From: Sialis fuliginosa
Lineage: Eukaryota; Arthropoda; Insecta; Megaloptera; Sialidae
Assembly: GCA_961205875.1 (NCBI GenBank)
Contig: OY540810.1
Span: forward strand, 31,558,001-31,622,000
Direction of reading: 5' to 3'
DNA: 64,000 bases
Below, piece after piece: positions 36,263 through 49,091 of the stretch. The notes beneath the pieces are model-generated. The model saw only the letters and a list, made by a program, of their open reading frames with translations. It was not told the origin of the DNA and did not search any database. Position 1 is the stretch's first letter. Each line of letters opens with the position of its first letter. The position numbers were made by a program, and so were the translations under genes.

Positions 36263-38000
36263 AATTATAGGTGCCTATAATGTTAAAATGTAATAGCAGA
36301 CTAACTAACACTCTCCCCGGGCCATAACCTTCCTCACTTCGCCACTGAATATAGCTATAAAATATAGCAAATTGATTTACTTTACTGATAAGTATTAAAC
36401 TTTATTATTACAACCACAAAATATTACAAATCAACACCTCAACAAAAAAATATTAAACTATTTTTAATAAGTAGAAATCAATATTTTATTTTAATACCCA
36501 CGCCACTGTTTGTATTTAAAATAAATATAAAACGAAGCGTGTAACGAGTAAATTTTCTCACAGATTGAATTCTTAAAAAAAGTAAATGAAAACTCCATAC
36601 TGGTTTGCTAATATACAAACTGCCCATTGACAAATGAGCATAAAAAACTGTTAAACACGGTGGTGATGCGGATCTACACACAACATCTAGAACTTAATTC
36701 AGATAATTTGCATATTTTATTTATGTATTTTTCTCTTGTGCAAGACATAAAAGTATTGTAGATGTCAAAATAATGTTTTTGTAAATTGTTGTATTAAATA
36801 TCACGCACTTCGATATCATTTTTTGTGTTTTATAAATTGGATATAATTAATTAAAAGAAGCCGTGTGTGTAAAGTAGCTAAATGATAAATGACTAATTAA
36901 ATTATTCATTAATATTAATATGTAATTTTTTGTGATTAATTTGATATAAAAATATGTTTACCATTCTATGATACTTACAAGCTTTTGGGCTTCTGCGGTG
37001 ACTTTGATATGAATTAGGATACAAGCAGTTTTATTTTATCTTTGAGATAAAATAAAAAAGGATTCTGAAGCTCAAACTCCAAGCTTTAAAAAGATATCAA
37101 TAAAAGTTACTGTCAATGTTGATAAATTTTGCATTTTTTCCTTTTAATTCACTTAAACTTAGCTCGCCGAATGGAATTAAAAAATATTGATATTGAGCTA
37201 TAACAACTCGATTTATTTTCACAAAAATGATAGAGCTTTTTATTGCTATTTGTTTTTATCGATTAAAAATGATTTTTTTTATTTTTGAGTGCATTAGATT
37301 GTATCGGTCTATAGTAATTTGATTTTATGTACATCAAATTAATACAATTTTCGTTGTAATAAATCCTCAAAAAACCAGATGTTAAGGACAATTCTTTCCT
37401 TGCTAGTTGCTAGTATGCTGTAAAGCAGAAAATTACAATTTATCATTATTAACTTTAACTATACCTGCATATATTTAGAAAATAATCAAACCATATACTG
37501 TCATTCAACTCTTTAATAACAGTCTAATTGTCACAATACCATTTCATTTATTATTGAATACAAGGAGATATTTCTATATCTATTGAGCGCTGTTTATTCA
37601 ATTAAAATTCAATCGCGCAGAATAAGATGTCACCACGATTCGAATTTCCGCCGCTGTAATAATGTGGGGTTGGGTTTCTCGAACTTAAATAAACATCTAC
37701 GTACAGTGTGTTACTTCCACAATATTACAATCTTCTGTGAGTGATCTAAAATGTTTTAAATTATCATAAATCATAATTGTTACTTAGGTATTTAAGATTG
37801 ATAATTTAAATATCTAACCTATAAACTAAACTTAATGATGATTCCTGAAAAAGAATGATATAAACATAGACATAAAATTATTGGACTTATTTATAGTACA
37901 CTACCTAACATTGTTACCAGTGTGCTCCGCAAAAATATGCTCCGTAAAGTCAATTTGTTTTTAAATACATATTTTTTGAAAGAAATACAAAACTAATTAA

Positions 38001-38322
38001 TTTTGGCAATGTTTAAGAACCTTTTACCAAGTAGGTAATTTTGTTCGTTTTCGTTCACGGTAACAAATAGTTGCTCTTTAAAATTAATTTTTACTTTTTA
38101 CTGTACGATTTTTTTCAGGAGATATACTAATTTGGAGATATATTATTATTTATATCAATTTGTATCTAGTAAAGACCATCACTTATGTCTACTCTATCAA
38201 AAATCGTACAGTAAAAAGTAAAAAATAACTTTAAAATGAAAAGATAATACTATTTCTTTAGTAAACGAAAACTTTAGAAAAAATTACCTACTTAGTAATT
38301 AATTCTTAAACATTGCCAAAAT
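38001..38322. mobile_element. MITE with nested palindrome
   Basis: Ends TTTTGGCAATGTTTAAGAAC and AATTCTTAAACATTGCCAAAA pair; an inner pair TTTTTACTTTTTACTGTACG / CGTACAGTAAAAAGTAAAAA gives a second stem. It is non-coding. Confidence 0.88.
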
Positions 38323-39289
38323 CGTCAGTTTTTGCATTTTTAAGTTATATTATCTCAAAAACATGACGTGATGACGCAATTTGGGCAACGAAAATCACCT
38401 ATTCAAGTCTCCATAACAAAATGATGCCGGCCTGTGTTATTAATTGATTTTACAATGATTATAAAATAAATAATAATAAATGTTTTATAAATAGGTATTT
38501 TCTATTTGGAACCATTACCTCTCTTACAGACCAAATTCAATTGTAGTTTAAAACTTTGTATACAGTTGGAGAACGGTATTCTCCTAAATGTAAATTTATA
38601 TTTTCCCTACTCCTCAAAAAATATTCCCAGACGCCCAATCGTATTTTTTTTATAACGAAAACCTTAAGAACCACTTGTATATGAGAAAAATATTGAATAT
38701 GAATATAAGTTTTGGCGGAACAATTCTTTAGCGGAAATGAGTTCGACGCGTTGGAAGAAAACAACATTACAGTGGCTGTAATTTCCTTTTGCAGATTCAT
38801 ACACGCTACATAAATGTGGGAATGTAAAATCGAATTTCGAGAAATAGTCGGTACAGTGTAATAAGGAAATAAAAAGGGCATATGTATATACATAAATTCG
38901 AATGTGATTTATTCAGAAATAATATTCAATTTTATAATATTAATGTGAATTTAAATAGAATTTGATGAGCTCTTCAAGAGTATAGAGCAGTCAAAATATA
39001 TAATATATAATGATAATAATAAAAGTATATAAATATATCAAAGATTAAAATGAAAATTTTCAAAGTTATTAACTATTATAGTCTGTTTCATTTAAGATTG
39101 CAGCGGTAACTAACATAGGAAGCATAATACGCGCTCCTGATTGGGCAAAATACCAGGCAGATTAACAATTTTCATTGACGCTACTAGAAATTCAAATTGT
39201 CAGATTAGTTATTCTAAAAATGTGTATTATATTATCGACATTAGGATATTAGAAAATTAATATTTATAATACAAAGGCGAGTTTTATTA

Positions 39290-39415
39290 ATGCTGTGGTT
39301 ACACCAAAAAGACAAAACAGTAACAATTTGTTTTTTTGATAAATGGTAACGCAACCTATACATTTTTAAACACAAACACGTCACTGTTTTGTCTTTTTGG
39401 TGTAAACACGGCATA
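39290..39415. mobile_element. Family C micro-MITE, copy 1
   Basis: GTTACACCAAAAAGACAAAACAG and CTGTTTTGTCTTTTTGGTGT are near-perfect arms of a 126-bp palindrome. Outer bases TGCTGTG / CACGGCA. Confidence 0.9.
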
Positions 39416-40616
39416 ATAACTCAATTCTAATATAATAAATGTATTTCTACCAAAATATGTGGTGAAACACTAACTGAATAAATTATGATAAAAAAAAATA
39501 TTTTTTTAGTTCTAAAACCAAAACGTAAATCACTCAAATTGAAATGAAAATTTAATTAATAAAATTTATAAATACAATAACCTATATAAAATAAAATTAC
39601 ATGTTACGAAATTTCCATCATAATAAGTTTTACACCTGGTTGGAAAATCCTCTATTTATAAAAACACCGCAATGTTGAATTTTATTACCCGCCTATGAAA
39701 ATTTAGTGCTTTTGTTAACATGTCACATACCGCTAACGATGTGTTAAATTTATTGTTTACACGTTAAAATTATTATTTCATAATTTAAAATGAATCATGC
39801 TAAATATAAACTAGGACAATGGGAAGTTATAAATAAAATATCAAAAATAAGGTATATTTAAAAAAAAATCATTATTTGTATTTCTAAACTTTTTGTTCTG
39901 TTATAAACCATAGCATGTTTTGTGAAAAGTACATTGCAGACAAACGCAATTTTTATTAAAATGTTTTAGCATTTTCGCGGTGATCTAGTTGTTAATTCGG
40001 TCAACATTTCGTCATACATTACAGTGACTTTTATTTATTATTATTATCATCACGAGGCCTGAATTTTTTTTTCAACTATGGTTAAAAATATAATGCAGAT
40101 CCTTGAATTGTCGAGAATTATACAACTTAATTCATTCCTCTCAGTTTTCTTATAAGATGAAACAACGAATGTATAATGCAATGTACAAAATAAAGTTTCC
40201 AATTTCGCTTTGTCGGTGAAGAGAATGAATGAAACGTAGAGAGTTTGCTTGCACAAGTTGTATATTCTGTCAATATTTGATACAATGATATGTTAACAAA
40301 TATACATAATATGTGCTGAGACTTACATCTTTAAATATTTTAAATATGTATAGGTATGTATTTTGTCAAGATATGATACTTTTTAAAATTATGCTAAAAA
40401 TATGCTTTCACATGTAAAACTTTTCTAATTCTTACATAACTGTACATTAATCATATGAATATCGTTCGATAAGAATTAATTAATATCAATATCCAAACTT
40501 AAAATAAAAATACAGAAATACCTCGAATTTACGTCCCCGTCAGTTTCAGGAGAATACTATAACTTGAAAATGTCCATATCTACAGGGTGTCAAGACTGAC
40601 AAAAAGCAAAGAGCCC

Positions 40617-41325
40617 TCGGAACATTAGGCTAGGTTTTTTTCTTCCTCGCGATATCAAATATATAAACTTGGGATTGTTTTAAAATGAGACAAAAAAATT
40701 GTTCTGTTTTAGGTCAAGACAAACATTTTTCGTTCCGTGTCTGACTGTATGTGTGTGTGTCTGTCCCCTGAATCCTTGTCACACGCATAACATATAAACC
40801 ACTAAACCGATATTAATGAAACTTAGTTGGATGGTTGGGTATAGCACGAGGACAGTCTTATTTCAAAATCGTGTGCAAGGGGGAGGGGTGACATCCCAAA
40901 ATATTTATTTTTTCAAGTTATCTCAAGAACGACACATGTTACGTGAAAAGTGCATTCAATTTCCTATAATATAGGTCTACAACATTTGTTGTAAAATATC
41001 CCCTTACAAAGATTTATCTCAATTTGCTCTAAAAAATCGTTATTTGTTTTTTTAAATTGATATTTACTTTGACATATTAAATGTCATTTTGACGTTTACA
41101 TTTTAGATTTAAATTGAAATTGTCAAAAAATTAAAAATATACGAAAAAATAATAAAAAAAAATTTCAAACTAATATTTTTTAGTAAAATTGAATAAATAT
41201 TAAATGGTAAACCAATGCCATCAGGCAACTTTGTCAGTTTTTATTAAAATTGTTTAATAATTAACTACCTTTGGTTGATTTTGCACGAGGAAGCACTGTG
41301 CATTTACTTGGCAGATATTTTTTGT
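40617..41325 (+). mobile_element. Family E repeat, copy 2
   Basis: Same order of blocks as copy 1: CTTCCTCGCGATATC, the GTCCCCTGAATCCTTGTCAC block, GGGGGAGGGGTGACA.CCC, ending GCACGAGGAAGCACTGTGCA. Confidence 0.82.
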
Positions 41326-41511
41326 AATCACCTAAATTATAAATAAGCTATTTGCCACTGTTAGAAGCTGATCTGACTTGATTGAAAATTAAATTAGATC
41401 TACACACAAGTTTTCTTATTTAATATTTACCGAAGATATACAAGCTTTTATAATTGAAGATTTTTATAACACCAATAGGAACTACAAAAACTAATATGTT
41501 CTTAAACTTAT

Positions 41512-41847
41512 GCCCGGTATTATAAAGGACCTAACAAAATTTGTTAGCTAGCAATTATATTCATATGGGGTATTAATACTGTACTAGTATCTATGGATTA
41601 GTTATGGAATTTAGAGCAGTGACACTTCAATTAATTATAACACAGTTGGCATCTTTGACCGTACAAAATAATTTTCATAACATCACCACTGTTTTAATAC
41701 CGTTTGTATTTACCTTCAACGCGTGCGCGAAACTTGTCAAAGTCATCAACAAACTCCCAAAGAACTGTCATATATGTTTGATACCTCAGTTGAAAGTGTT
41801 TGTTAGCTAACAAATTTGTTAGGTCCTTTATGATACCGGACATTAAC
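41512..41847 (+). mobile_element. Family B MITE, copy 3
   Basis: TIR arms GGACCTAACAAAATTTGTTA and TAACAAATTTGTTAGGTCC, outer CCGGTATTATAAAGG/CCTTTATGATACCGG. It lies directly beside a family C MITE and a 1.1-kb TIR element. Confidence 0.9.
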
Positions 41848-41860
41848 TAAATTCAATGTA

Positions 41861-41993
41861 ATGCCGTGTTTACACCGAAAAAACAAAACAGCACATCGTG
41901 TCTTTTTGACAAAAGTGTAATAAACCCTATACATTTTTAAAAGTGTTTTAAAACACCGTGTTACTGTTTTTTTTTTGTCTAAACACGACATAA
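41861..41993. mobile_element. Family C micro-MITE, copy 2
   Basis: ATGCCGTGTTTACACCGAAA to GTCTAAACACGACAT, with the internal ACAC..GTGTT palindrome. It is directly adjacent to the 1.1-kb TIR element. Confidence 0.88.
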
Positions 41994-41998
41994 GCATG

Positions 41999-43107
41999 TC
42001 GCACCTCCAATAAAATAGAGTCATAACTTGAAAAAGTCAAATGTTCAGGAGAGCTAAAAACGTGTGATCATAATTTTATTAAATTATTATCTTTATTGTT
42101 TATTTAAATAACCCTAATGTGTTATATATATTCGGAATCCTTATAGAATAAGCTATCGTTTGCCGTAGTTATTTATGCAATATTCCTGAAAAAAATGCTG
42201 AAAATTTTGAGTTGTGACAGTTTATGATTAAGATTTAGGTATTTTACTGAAGAAAATATCACAGTTGAGATAGTACAAAATTTATTTTCAGAAGATTTTC
42301 CTACTTTTATCCACTTCACATTTAGCAGACAATAAAATTGAGATCAGAAAACAAATATAGTACACGAATTTAAGTATGAAATAAATACATGTCGAAATCA
42401 CACTTGCATTATAAAAACTTATAAAAATAAAGTATTATAATTATTTGAAATGCACTTTCAGTACGCATGGTGGTAAGAAAATTATAATAATATTATAATA
42501 ATTAAATTATAATAATCTTCTCCGTTGTTATTTGTACATAATCATCAAAATTATTGTTTATATTATCCAAATCTTAATGTTTCAAGTTCTTCATGTTAGC
42601 AAGAAAATAATCACATTTCAAAACGAAACAATAACTTTAACCATCATATTAGCCTCTATAATGAGCCATTTTAAATTACTATGATGAAAAGTCAATTTTC
42701 TAATCAAATAATCAAAACTAATATATAGCATCTCAAATACAGTACCAACATAAAATAGTACGGTATTTTATATCAGTTTATGAAAATAAGTACAAGATTT
42801 AGCACAATTATGTATAACTAAAAAGACACATTTCGAAATGAGTCTCTATTGAGCTGAATCTGAAACATAAAATATCACATACCATTTTTAAATAATGTCA
42901 CAATTCGTATTAGAACAGTATTTACGAATAAGTGCAAACGAAACAGCTATAGTATAAAACAGTCACATCGCCATTTAGTGGCGAATTTGTGGAGTTACAG
43001 ATGTAACGTTTTTATAGATAATAGGGATTATTTTTTTAATCATTTGTGTCTATTTAACTCAAAAACGCAAAATTTCAAGTTATGACTCTATTTTATTGGA
43101 GGTGCGA
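41999..43107. mobile_element. 1.1-kb TIR element with perfect 35-bp ends
   Basis: TCGCACCTCCAATAAAATAG at the left (continuing for 35 bases to 42033) is the exact reverse complement of 43073-43107. The 1,040 bases between are AT-rich and have no open frame of note. It is most simply a non-autonomous DNA transposon. The family is not recognised, and no target duplication could be fixed. Confidence 0.8.
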
Positions 43108-43632
43108 TGTGTAATATTACTTTGTATACAGCTTCCCCTAAATTATAACGTAAAGTACATAAGATACATATATAAATATAATACCCAACTATCATACGAT
43201 CGACATAATATATAACATACATACACAGAAACATACGACTGATTGTTCGGACAATATTTGAGCACAGTAAACACCTCGCGCGACATGGAATGTCCGCGAG
43301 TGTAAAACACTTCTTTGTTTGTAGTTGTTTCGACAATTGTCACCGCTCCACTAACACACACACACATACAACACAAAGTGTTATTTGAACCGTTTATCAT
43401 AACGACCCCGCATAGTTATGTCAGTGCAAACAGTTTTTTAGAAGTGTTAGAAAATCACGGAATTGTTATGACGTGTGAAATTGTCAATTTTCTTTGAATG
43501 GTTTCAAACTTTTAGGTATTTTTTAAATATATTTATTTACATAATATAGACAGTCTGTCTGTATGTACTGGGAAAATGTAAAAACACTAGCGTACAAATA
43601 TTTTCTTGGAATATTAGTATAAAGTTATTTAT

Positions 43633-44177
43633 AAGGTACTGGCACCAGTTATGGCCACTATAAGAGTTTACTGTTTTTGTGATTGACGGGTTTTTTTTTG
43701 TAATTCACATGAACTTACGTTGCTAATAAAACAAGTAACTCTTTATTTAATCAATTTAATTACCAAAGTCAGCAAATATAGTTTATTTTTTAAATTAAAT
43801 TTTTTTTATTTTGTTCGTGTTTTTCTCCAGTAATGGGTAAAGTAAAACCAGTAATGAGCACGCAGTGATTGATACTTGCTAATGATTACAAAATGATAAG
43901 TACTACGACACAAAAAACATAAAAGAAAGAATCGTCAAATTTGAAACAACGTAAAGCAGTTGCTATGATAATATAATAATTAATTAATAAATTATACTAA
44001 TAACTAGTTTAAATGTCCAACATTTTGACATCTATTGGCTGATTGTCATCAAATCACGCTGTAAGACAGTTTAATGTATATAGATTAATATTCAGAAATG
44101 GTATAGTAATCAAATATCAACAAATATTTCTAATTCAGTACATTTAATCAAAAATTTGCCAAGACTGGTGCCAGTTA
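43633..44177 (+). mobile_element. Family A MITE, copy 5 (full length)
   Basis: Ends AAGGTACTGGCACCAGTTAT and CCAAGACTGGTGCCAGTTAG; the internal blocks are in family order. Confidence 0.88.
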
Positions 44178-45276
44178 GCCCCCTCAATGTATAAGACTGA
44201 ATTCGATAAGATTTTTCCTGTAGAAAACGAATTTTTTAGTGCCTTTTTCGAAGAGTTGTGCTATCAAAAATTATAAACAAATGATTTAAGCAAAAAACAA
44301 AAAAACGAAAATTTCGTATCTGGACAGATATTTTTCCTTTTTTTGGTAAAAATTTTATTCTTTCATATTTTTTGCTACAATGCAATTTTAATCAGTAAAG
44401 TATTATTTATTAATCAATGAAATTTGCAATTTTGTCGAAATCACACGTGTTCGCATGCTAATTGCAAAATATTAAATAAACATTATGCACAATCAGTAAG
44501 AACTTTTTATTAGGGTTCGAGATATGTAATTTGTTTTACAATTAGTTAACCGTAACATTGTTTATTATTTATATCTATTTTGCATCGCAGTTATCTGTTT
44601 TTTTCAGAACGTATATTACGAAGGGATTCAAGAGTTTTTAGTAGCATAAACGACATACTTTAACAGTTGAGAAAATAGATTTATTTATGAACAAAACCAA
44701 GTATTTTAGGATTAAATAAACAAAATTATTAAAATAATCGAGTTGGCTTCCGAACGACTCAATGAACACAAAGTTTATTATCGAAATATTGGTATTGCAG
44801 TTTTACCGGTAACAAATACTACAAACCTATAACCGTTATTATATTATATCAACTTAATATCAATAAGGAAGTGGATTCTGGGAAAAAAATATTCAAGTAA
44901 AGGAAACTTATTTTATTACCTTTAACAAAATATCTGCCATAGGAGCCACGGGAATTTTTTATACGTAATCCTGACAGACCTACAATTTTTAACATGACCA
45001 ATTTTCTCTAATTCGTACTTTTTTAAAGTAATTAGAAAAATTCAAAAATCGACGTATCCGGTTGAAAGATAATTTTCAAAAATAGGTGGTTTTCTTACCA
45101 GACAAAAATTAATCTTAAATATAAAATTTCACCCTTCTACTATTTGTCGTATTTGAGTTACAGAGCTTACAGATCGACAGACGCACATACATCATGGCGA
45201 AACTAGTCAGAATGGATTCAGAGAAGGTCAAAATGGATAATTCCGTTTAACAATACTTATACTATACACTACTATA

Positions 45277-45595
45277 CAGTGTTTTCGCAGTTGATTAAGA
45301 CATAGGAAATTTAACATGGGGGCAATTAGAAGTGTTGTAGTAACCTTTGGTTAAATTTAACGATGTGTGATTGGTGCATTTTGAAATGCCGCCACAACAT
45401 TTAATAAAATTGTAATTACTATTTTGTTTTTAAATTATAAAAAATATTATAATGCCAAAAAATATTATTATAATTTTATCTAGGATGCTTAAATGCTCCA
45501 ATCACTCATCGTTAAATTTGACCAAAGATTACTACAACATTTCTAATTGTCCTCATGTTAAATTTCCTATGTCTTAATCAACTTGGAATACACTG
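45277..45595. mobile_element. Tc1/mariner-type MITE (TA duplication)
   Basis: Ends CAGTGTTTTCGCAGTTGATT and AATCAACTTGGAATACACTG, flanked by TA on both sides. Pairing runs on through AAGACATAGGAAATTTAACA / TGTTAAATTTCCTATGTCTT. It is non-coding. Confidence 0.88.
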
Positions 45596-46219
45596 TATGT
45601 ATATTTCTTATACCTATATATGGATATAAGAAAGTACAAATGCCCCAAAATTCCCAGTTTAAAAAAGATAATTATACAAAATCAAAAACCTATCTCAAAC
45701 TTCTTCTGACATAAATATTAACTAATTAAACCAAATCTCATGAAAGTATATTTTTGAAAGCCCACACATACAGAACTCCAGTTCACAACAGCGACATGAA
45801 TGGACAATTTGTGTAAAAATAAATAAAAACAGTTACAACAAAACTGGAATGCCTGAAGAGTATTGGATTGTTACATTACTCGTGATAATTAATATTTCCG
45901 GTTTCTCTCACCAAACAAACAAACAAAAAAACAACAGTGTGGTTAAAGCAAGTCTAATTTTACTCATGCATGCCTAACAACAGGCATTTAGTTTACGGTG
46001 GATTGGGTATGAGCGTATACCAATATTGTCACAGTTTTAAACATAAACTAGCCTACATGGTGCTGTGATAATTATGTTCTAATATTAACTAATATGTATA
46101 AGTATGAGGGTTTCAATTATTGCAACGATATGGGGTGTAGATGTTAAAATATACTGACGAATGGATAACAAAAAGTCTAATGTTTGTCGAAATAATACTC
46201 TAGAACTATAAAAAAACAT

Positions 46220-46615
46220 CTGCAAAGTAAATCCACAGTGCTTCCTCATGCTAAATTCAATAAAAGTAGTTAATTATTAAATTAAATTAAAACCGATACA
46301 ATGTTCAGATAAATTGCCTGACATTGGTTAACCATTTAATTTTTATACTAAAAAATATTATTTTAAATTTTTTGACCAATTCAATCTAAATCTGAATGTA
46401 TGCAAACGTCAAAATGACATTAAATATGTCAAAGTAAATATCAAAATATCAAAACACGATTTTTTAAAACAGACAGACAGACACGGAACGAAAAGTGTTT
46501 GTCTTGACCTGAAACGGAACGATTAATTTAAAATTTTGAAATCGGAGAACAATTTTTTTGTCTCATTCTAAAACGATCACAAAGCTTCTGGTATTTTCAA
46601 TATTGCGAGGAAGGA
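46220..46615 (-). mobile_element. Family E repeat, copy 3 (inverted, internally deleted)
   Basis: Starts AATCCACAGTGCTTCCTC and ends AATATTGCGAGGAAGG on the plus strand; the central 300 bases of copies 1 and 2 are missing. Confidence 0.8.
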
Positions 46616-47190
46616 AAACTTCGAAATAATCTTAATTTTTTTTTAGTTCTGTAAGTAAAGAGCATAAAAATACAAAAGTATTACGAATATACATTTTCAT
46701 TTTACTATTTCAATTTTGACAGCAATTATAACGAATAATTTTTAATTAAATCTGTGAGAAGTTCGTCTTTCAATTTATTTTCAACACCTGATGACAAAAA
46801 TCCTTATAACTCATTGTAAATTCAACCGAAGCAGAATAATCGGTTGGGTTAAAATTTAAATTATTGGGAAACTCTCTTTCGACCGTGTAAATTAGCTCTT
46901 TCGGATATTAATGTCAAACTTTTCATAAACGGTTATAACTTCTAACCGATTCATCGAAATCATTTGTTTCAATACTTGATACAAAATAACACAATAATTT
47001 AAGACCATGCTAAAGTATGTAATTTATACTTCCAAAGAACTGTGTCGCCAAATAGGAAACTTTGTATAATGTACATACATACCTACGTACATAGTATGTT
47101 TAACTATCAACGTAATGTAAGATAAACACTTTTCACAAGCATATGCTGCATTTTTTATAATGAAAACGTTATATTATTAACAACACGCAC

Positions 47191-47307
47191 CTTTAGTGAT
47201 ATTGAGTCGGATCTGCTCTTTCTCCCACGACGCGAATGATAACTTCAGCGCCTCGGTCATCTTCTTGTTGGTGCCGGGTGTCAGTGGCGGCACCTGCGTG
47301 GGGATAT
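47191..47307 (-). CDS. pnt: Pointed exon with MAPK acceptor site and start of the PNT domain
   Basis: The exon has 39 codons, flanked by TTGTTGCAG|AT and AAAG|GTGCGT on the minus strand. It begins [16 protein letters not shown], continues [16 protein letters not shown] and ends IRLNITK. The PPLTP motif corresponds to the MAPK site of Drosophila Pnt-P2 (Thr151) and vertebrate ETS1 (Thr38); the acceptor codon is ACA at 47281-47279. The rest matches the N-terminal helices that pack onto the PNT/SAM core in ETS1 and are displaced on phosphorylation. Codons are GC-rich (GCG, CTG, CCG) against a strongly AT-rich surround, which marks it as a real exon. Both ends are in phase 1, so the exon could be skipped without a frameshift, removing the kinase target. 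It lies between introns of about 11.7 kb and 16.6 kb, which explains why it is easily missed by ORF scanning. Confidence 0.95.
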
Positions 47308-47559
47308 CTGCAACAAAAACAACACCATCATAAACATAATGCTAAAAATAAATACGTAAGTCAATCGTAATATTTTTAGTTATAAAACTATTAACACATA
47401 AGTTATAATTTTTAGTGAAAGTACTATTTAAAAGCTACATTCTGAAATTTTTTCAGATTTTTTACATCTATAGTTTAGAAAATAGAAGGATGGAAGGATG
47501 CACTGATAACGACCTTGAACGCAAATATATCATGAATGAAGAGTTAAAATCAAATATTT

Positions 47560-47790
47560 TTTGTTGCTTTTTAGGAGACTTATCTTAAGTCATCCCACTC
47601 AATGGGATAAGTGAAAAAAATGTTTGAATATACTTTTCAATCTATTGGAAGGGGTCCATAAAAAAGTTATTTTTTAAATCTCATCATTTCTGTTTTTCGG
47701 TTATCAATCTACGCCCTTATATGAAATTTCTTAATCGGTGCACAGAGCGGAACTATAAGGGTTTCTAGTTTTCTACGGAACCCTAAAAAT
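47560..47790. repeat. Insect dispersed repeat fragment with ACGGAACCCTA end
   Basis: GGAACTATAAGGGTTTCTAG and TTCTACGGAACCCTAAAAAT resemble the CTATAAGGGTTCCG..CGGAACCCTA repeat I know from moth and butterfly sequence. A related motif is at 35400. Confidence 0.5.
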
Positions 47791-48312
47791 AAATAAAACC
47801 AATGGAGAAAAATAAACTAAATTATGAACGACTTGAAGCTAAAAAGAAACTAAAATAAATAAATATTCCTTTGCATTCGTATAGCATAACTACAAAATTC
47901 CTCTAAAACTCCAGCAAGAGTTACTTTTAATAGCTATGTCGGTATGTTAAAATTCCATTTAAACGATCTTGTTTTATTTGCTACACATAAACGTTTTCAT
48001 TCATAACTCACTGAAAATAAATATGACATACACCAGTTCCAGGAATAATTGAAACGTTGGCTGATTGTAAGTATCACACGATATAATATGTAAATGCAAT
48101 GTTCTTATCGCTAATTTGTCCGTACGACTTTGTTAACATGAAGATGTGAATGTATGTAGACTGCCATGCTAACACTGTAGTTAATAACTATGTGATACTG
48201 GTTTTACAAGATCTACATAAGTATATACATAAATGTGAAAAATAATTTTAATCTCGAAAGAAAATATGCTTGTATGGCAATCAATTGAATTTTCAATATA
48301 GGATTTTATTTA

Positions 48313-48962
48313 CAGTTGAACTACAGGCTGTCCCAGAATCAAATAACACCCTTTTGACGTGAATAACGTCTATTGTTTTACTCCAGATACTGGGTGGACA
48401 TTTCAGAAACTTGATGTAACGCGTTGAGGTTAGTTTGCGCGTTAGCGAAAATTTATAATCAGTGTATCTCGACAATCAGAGCAGCTTTCAGGCGGGTTTT
48501 TGTCTCAAATTATAGATATCGATTAGATCTACGTGATACAAGTACAAATCAAAACATTTAACTATTTTTAATGAGTAAAAAGCTTCATACTATAAAAAAA
48601 CAAACAAAAATTGTATTGTAATTGAATTAAAACAATAATAACAGTATATTAGAATATATTCTCTACGATTTAACGTCTTTTTATTTTTTGATTAAAGTTT
48701 TTTAAATTGAATAAAAAATAAAAAGTATATTTCGTATTTTCACGATTTCGCATGTACATATTAATTAATTGTTTTTATATTCATACAAATCATAAGAAAT
48801 AACCATATTATACAATCCAGTCTGAGTTTTATTTAATCCCACTGATTCACGTCAATCCCTCGAGTGTGCAGCCTAGCACAGTCACACCCATTTTTTTAAA
48901 CAGTTTAATATCTAGCTGAAAAGCTTTTGATGTCAGACTCTTCGAAGTTGGGACATCCTGTA
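48313..48962. mobile_element. Possible MITE with TACAGGNTGTCCCA ends
   Basis: TACAGGCTGTCCCAGAATCA at the left and AGTTGGGACATCCTGTACA at the right give about 14 paired bases. The 600-base interior is AT-rich and non-coding. Pairing is short, so the call is tentative. Confidence 0.5.
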
Positions 48963-49082
48963 CACATTCCATATTCCAATACAACCAGATAAATTGTATA
49001 TTTAGCAATCATCAAATTTAAATACGACTTGAAGTTATCAATGAAACAATTAAATATTCACACGGCATCATCTTTGGGCTGG

Positions 49083-49091
49083 ACTTCCGGT
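49083..49091 (-). promoter_or_regulatory. Consensus ETS-binding site in the first coding intron
   Basis: ACTTCCGGT, the same nine bases as at 59438. A GC-rich patch (49240-49320) follows. It may be chance. Confidence 0.25.

Larger units (their letters stand above)
30619..47190 (-). other. 16.6-kb intron within the PNT-encoding part of pointed
   Basis: The intron separates the MAPK-site exon from the main PNT exon. It holds MITEs, an internally deleted mariner, a 1.1-kb TIR element and a GC-rich island (34860-35000). Stretches without any feature I could name are 32080-32680, 36260-38000, 38330-39280, 39420-40610 and 44180-44930. Confidence 0.85.

Noticed and set aside
38537-38893. 118-codon minus-strand frame, the longest open frame in the window
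   Set aside because: Composition is that of AT-rich intron, with no recognisable motif and no splice or start context; chance length for 64 kb.
32766-41810. Two 68-codon frames (32766-32972 and 41604-41810), nearly identical, starting MEFRAVTLQLI
   Set aside because: They lie inside two family B MITEs, so their likeness is repeat ancestry. Nearly all differences I see between them change an amino acid, which fits neutral drift, and the third full copy (9961) has a disrupted frame.
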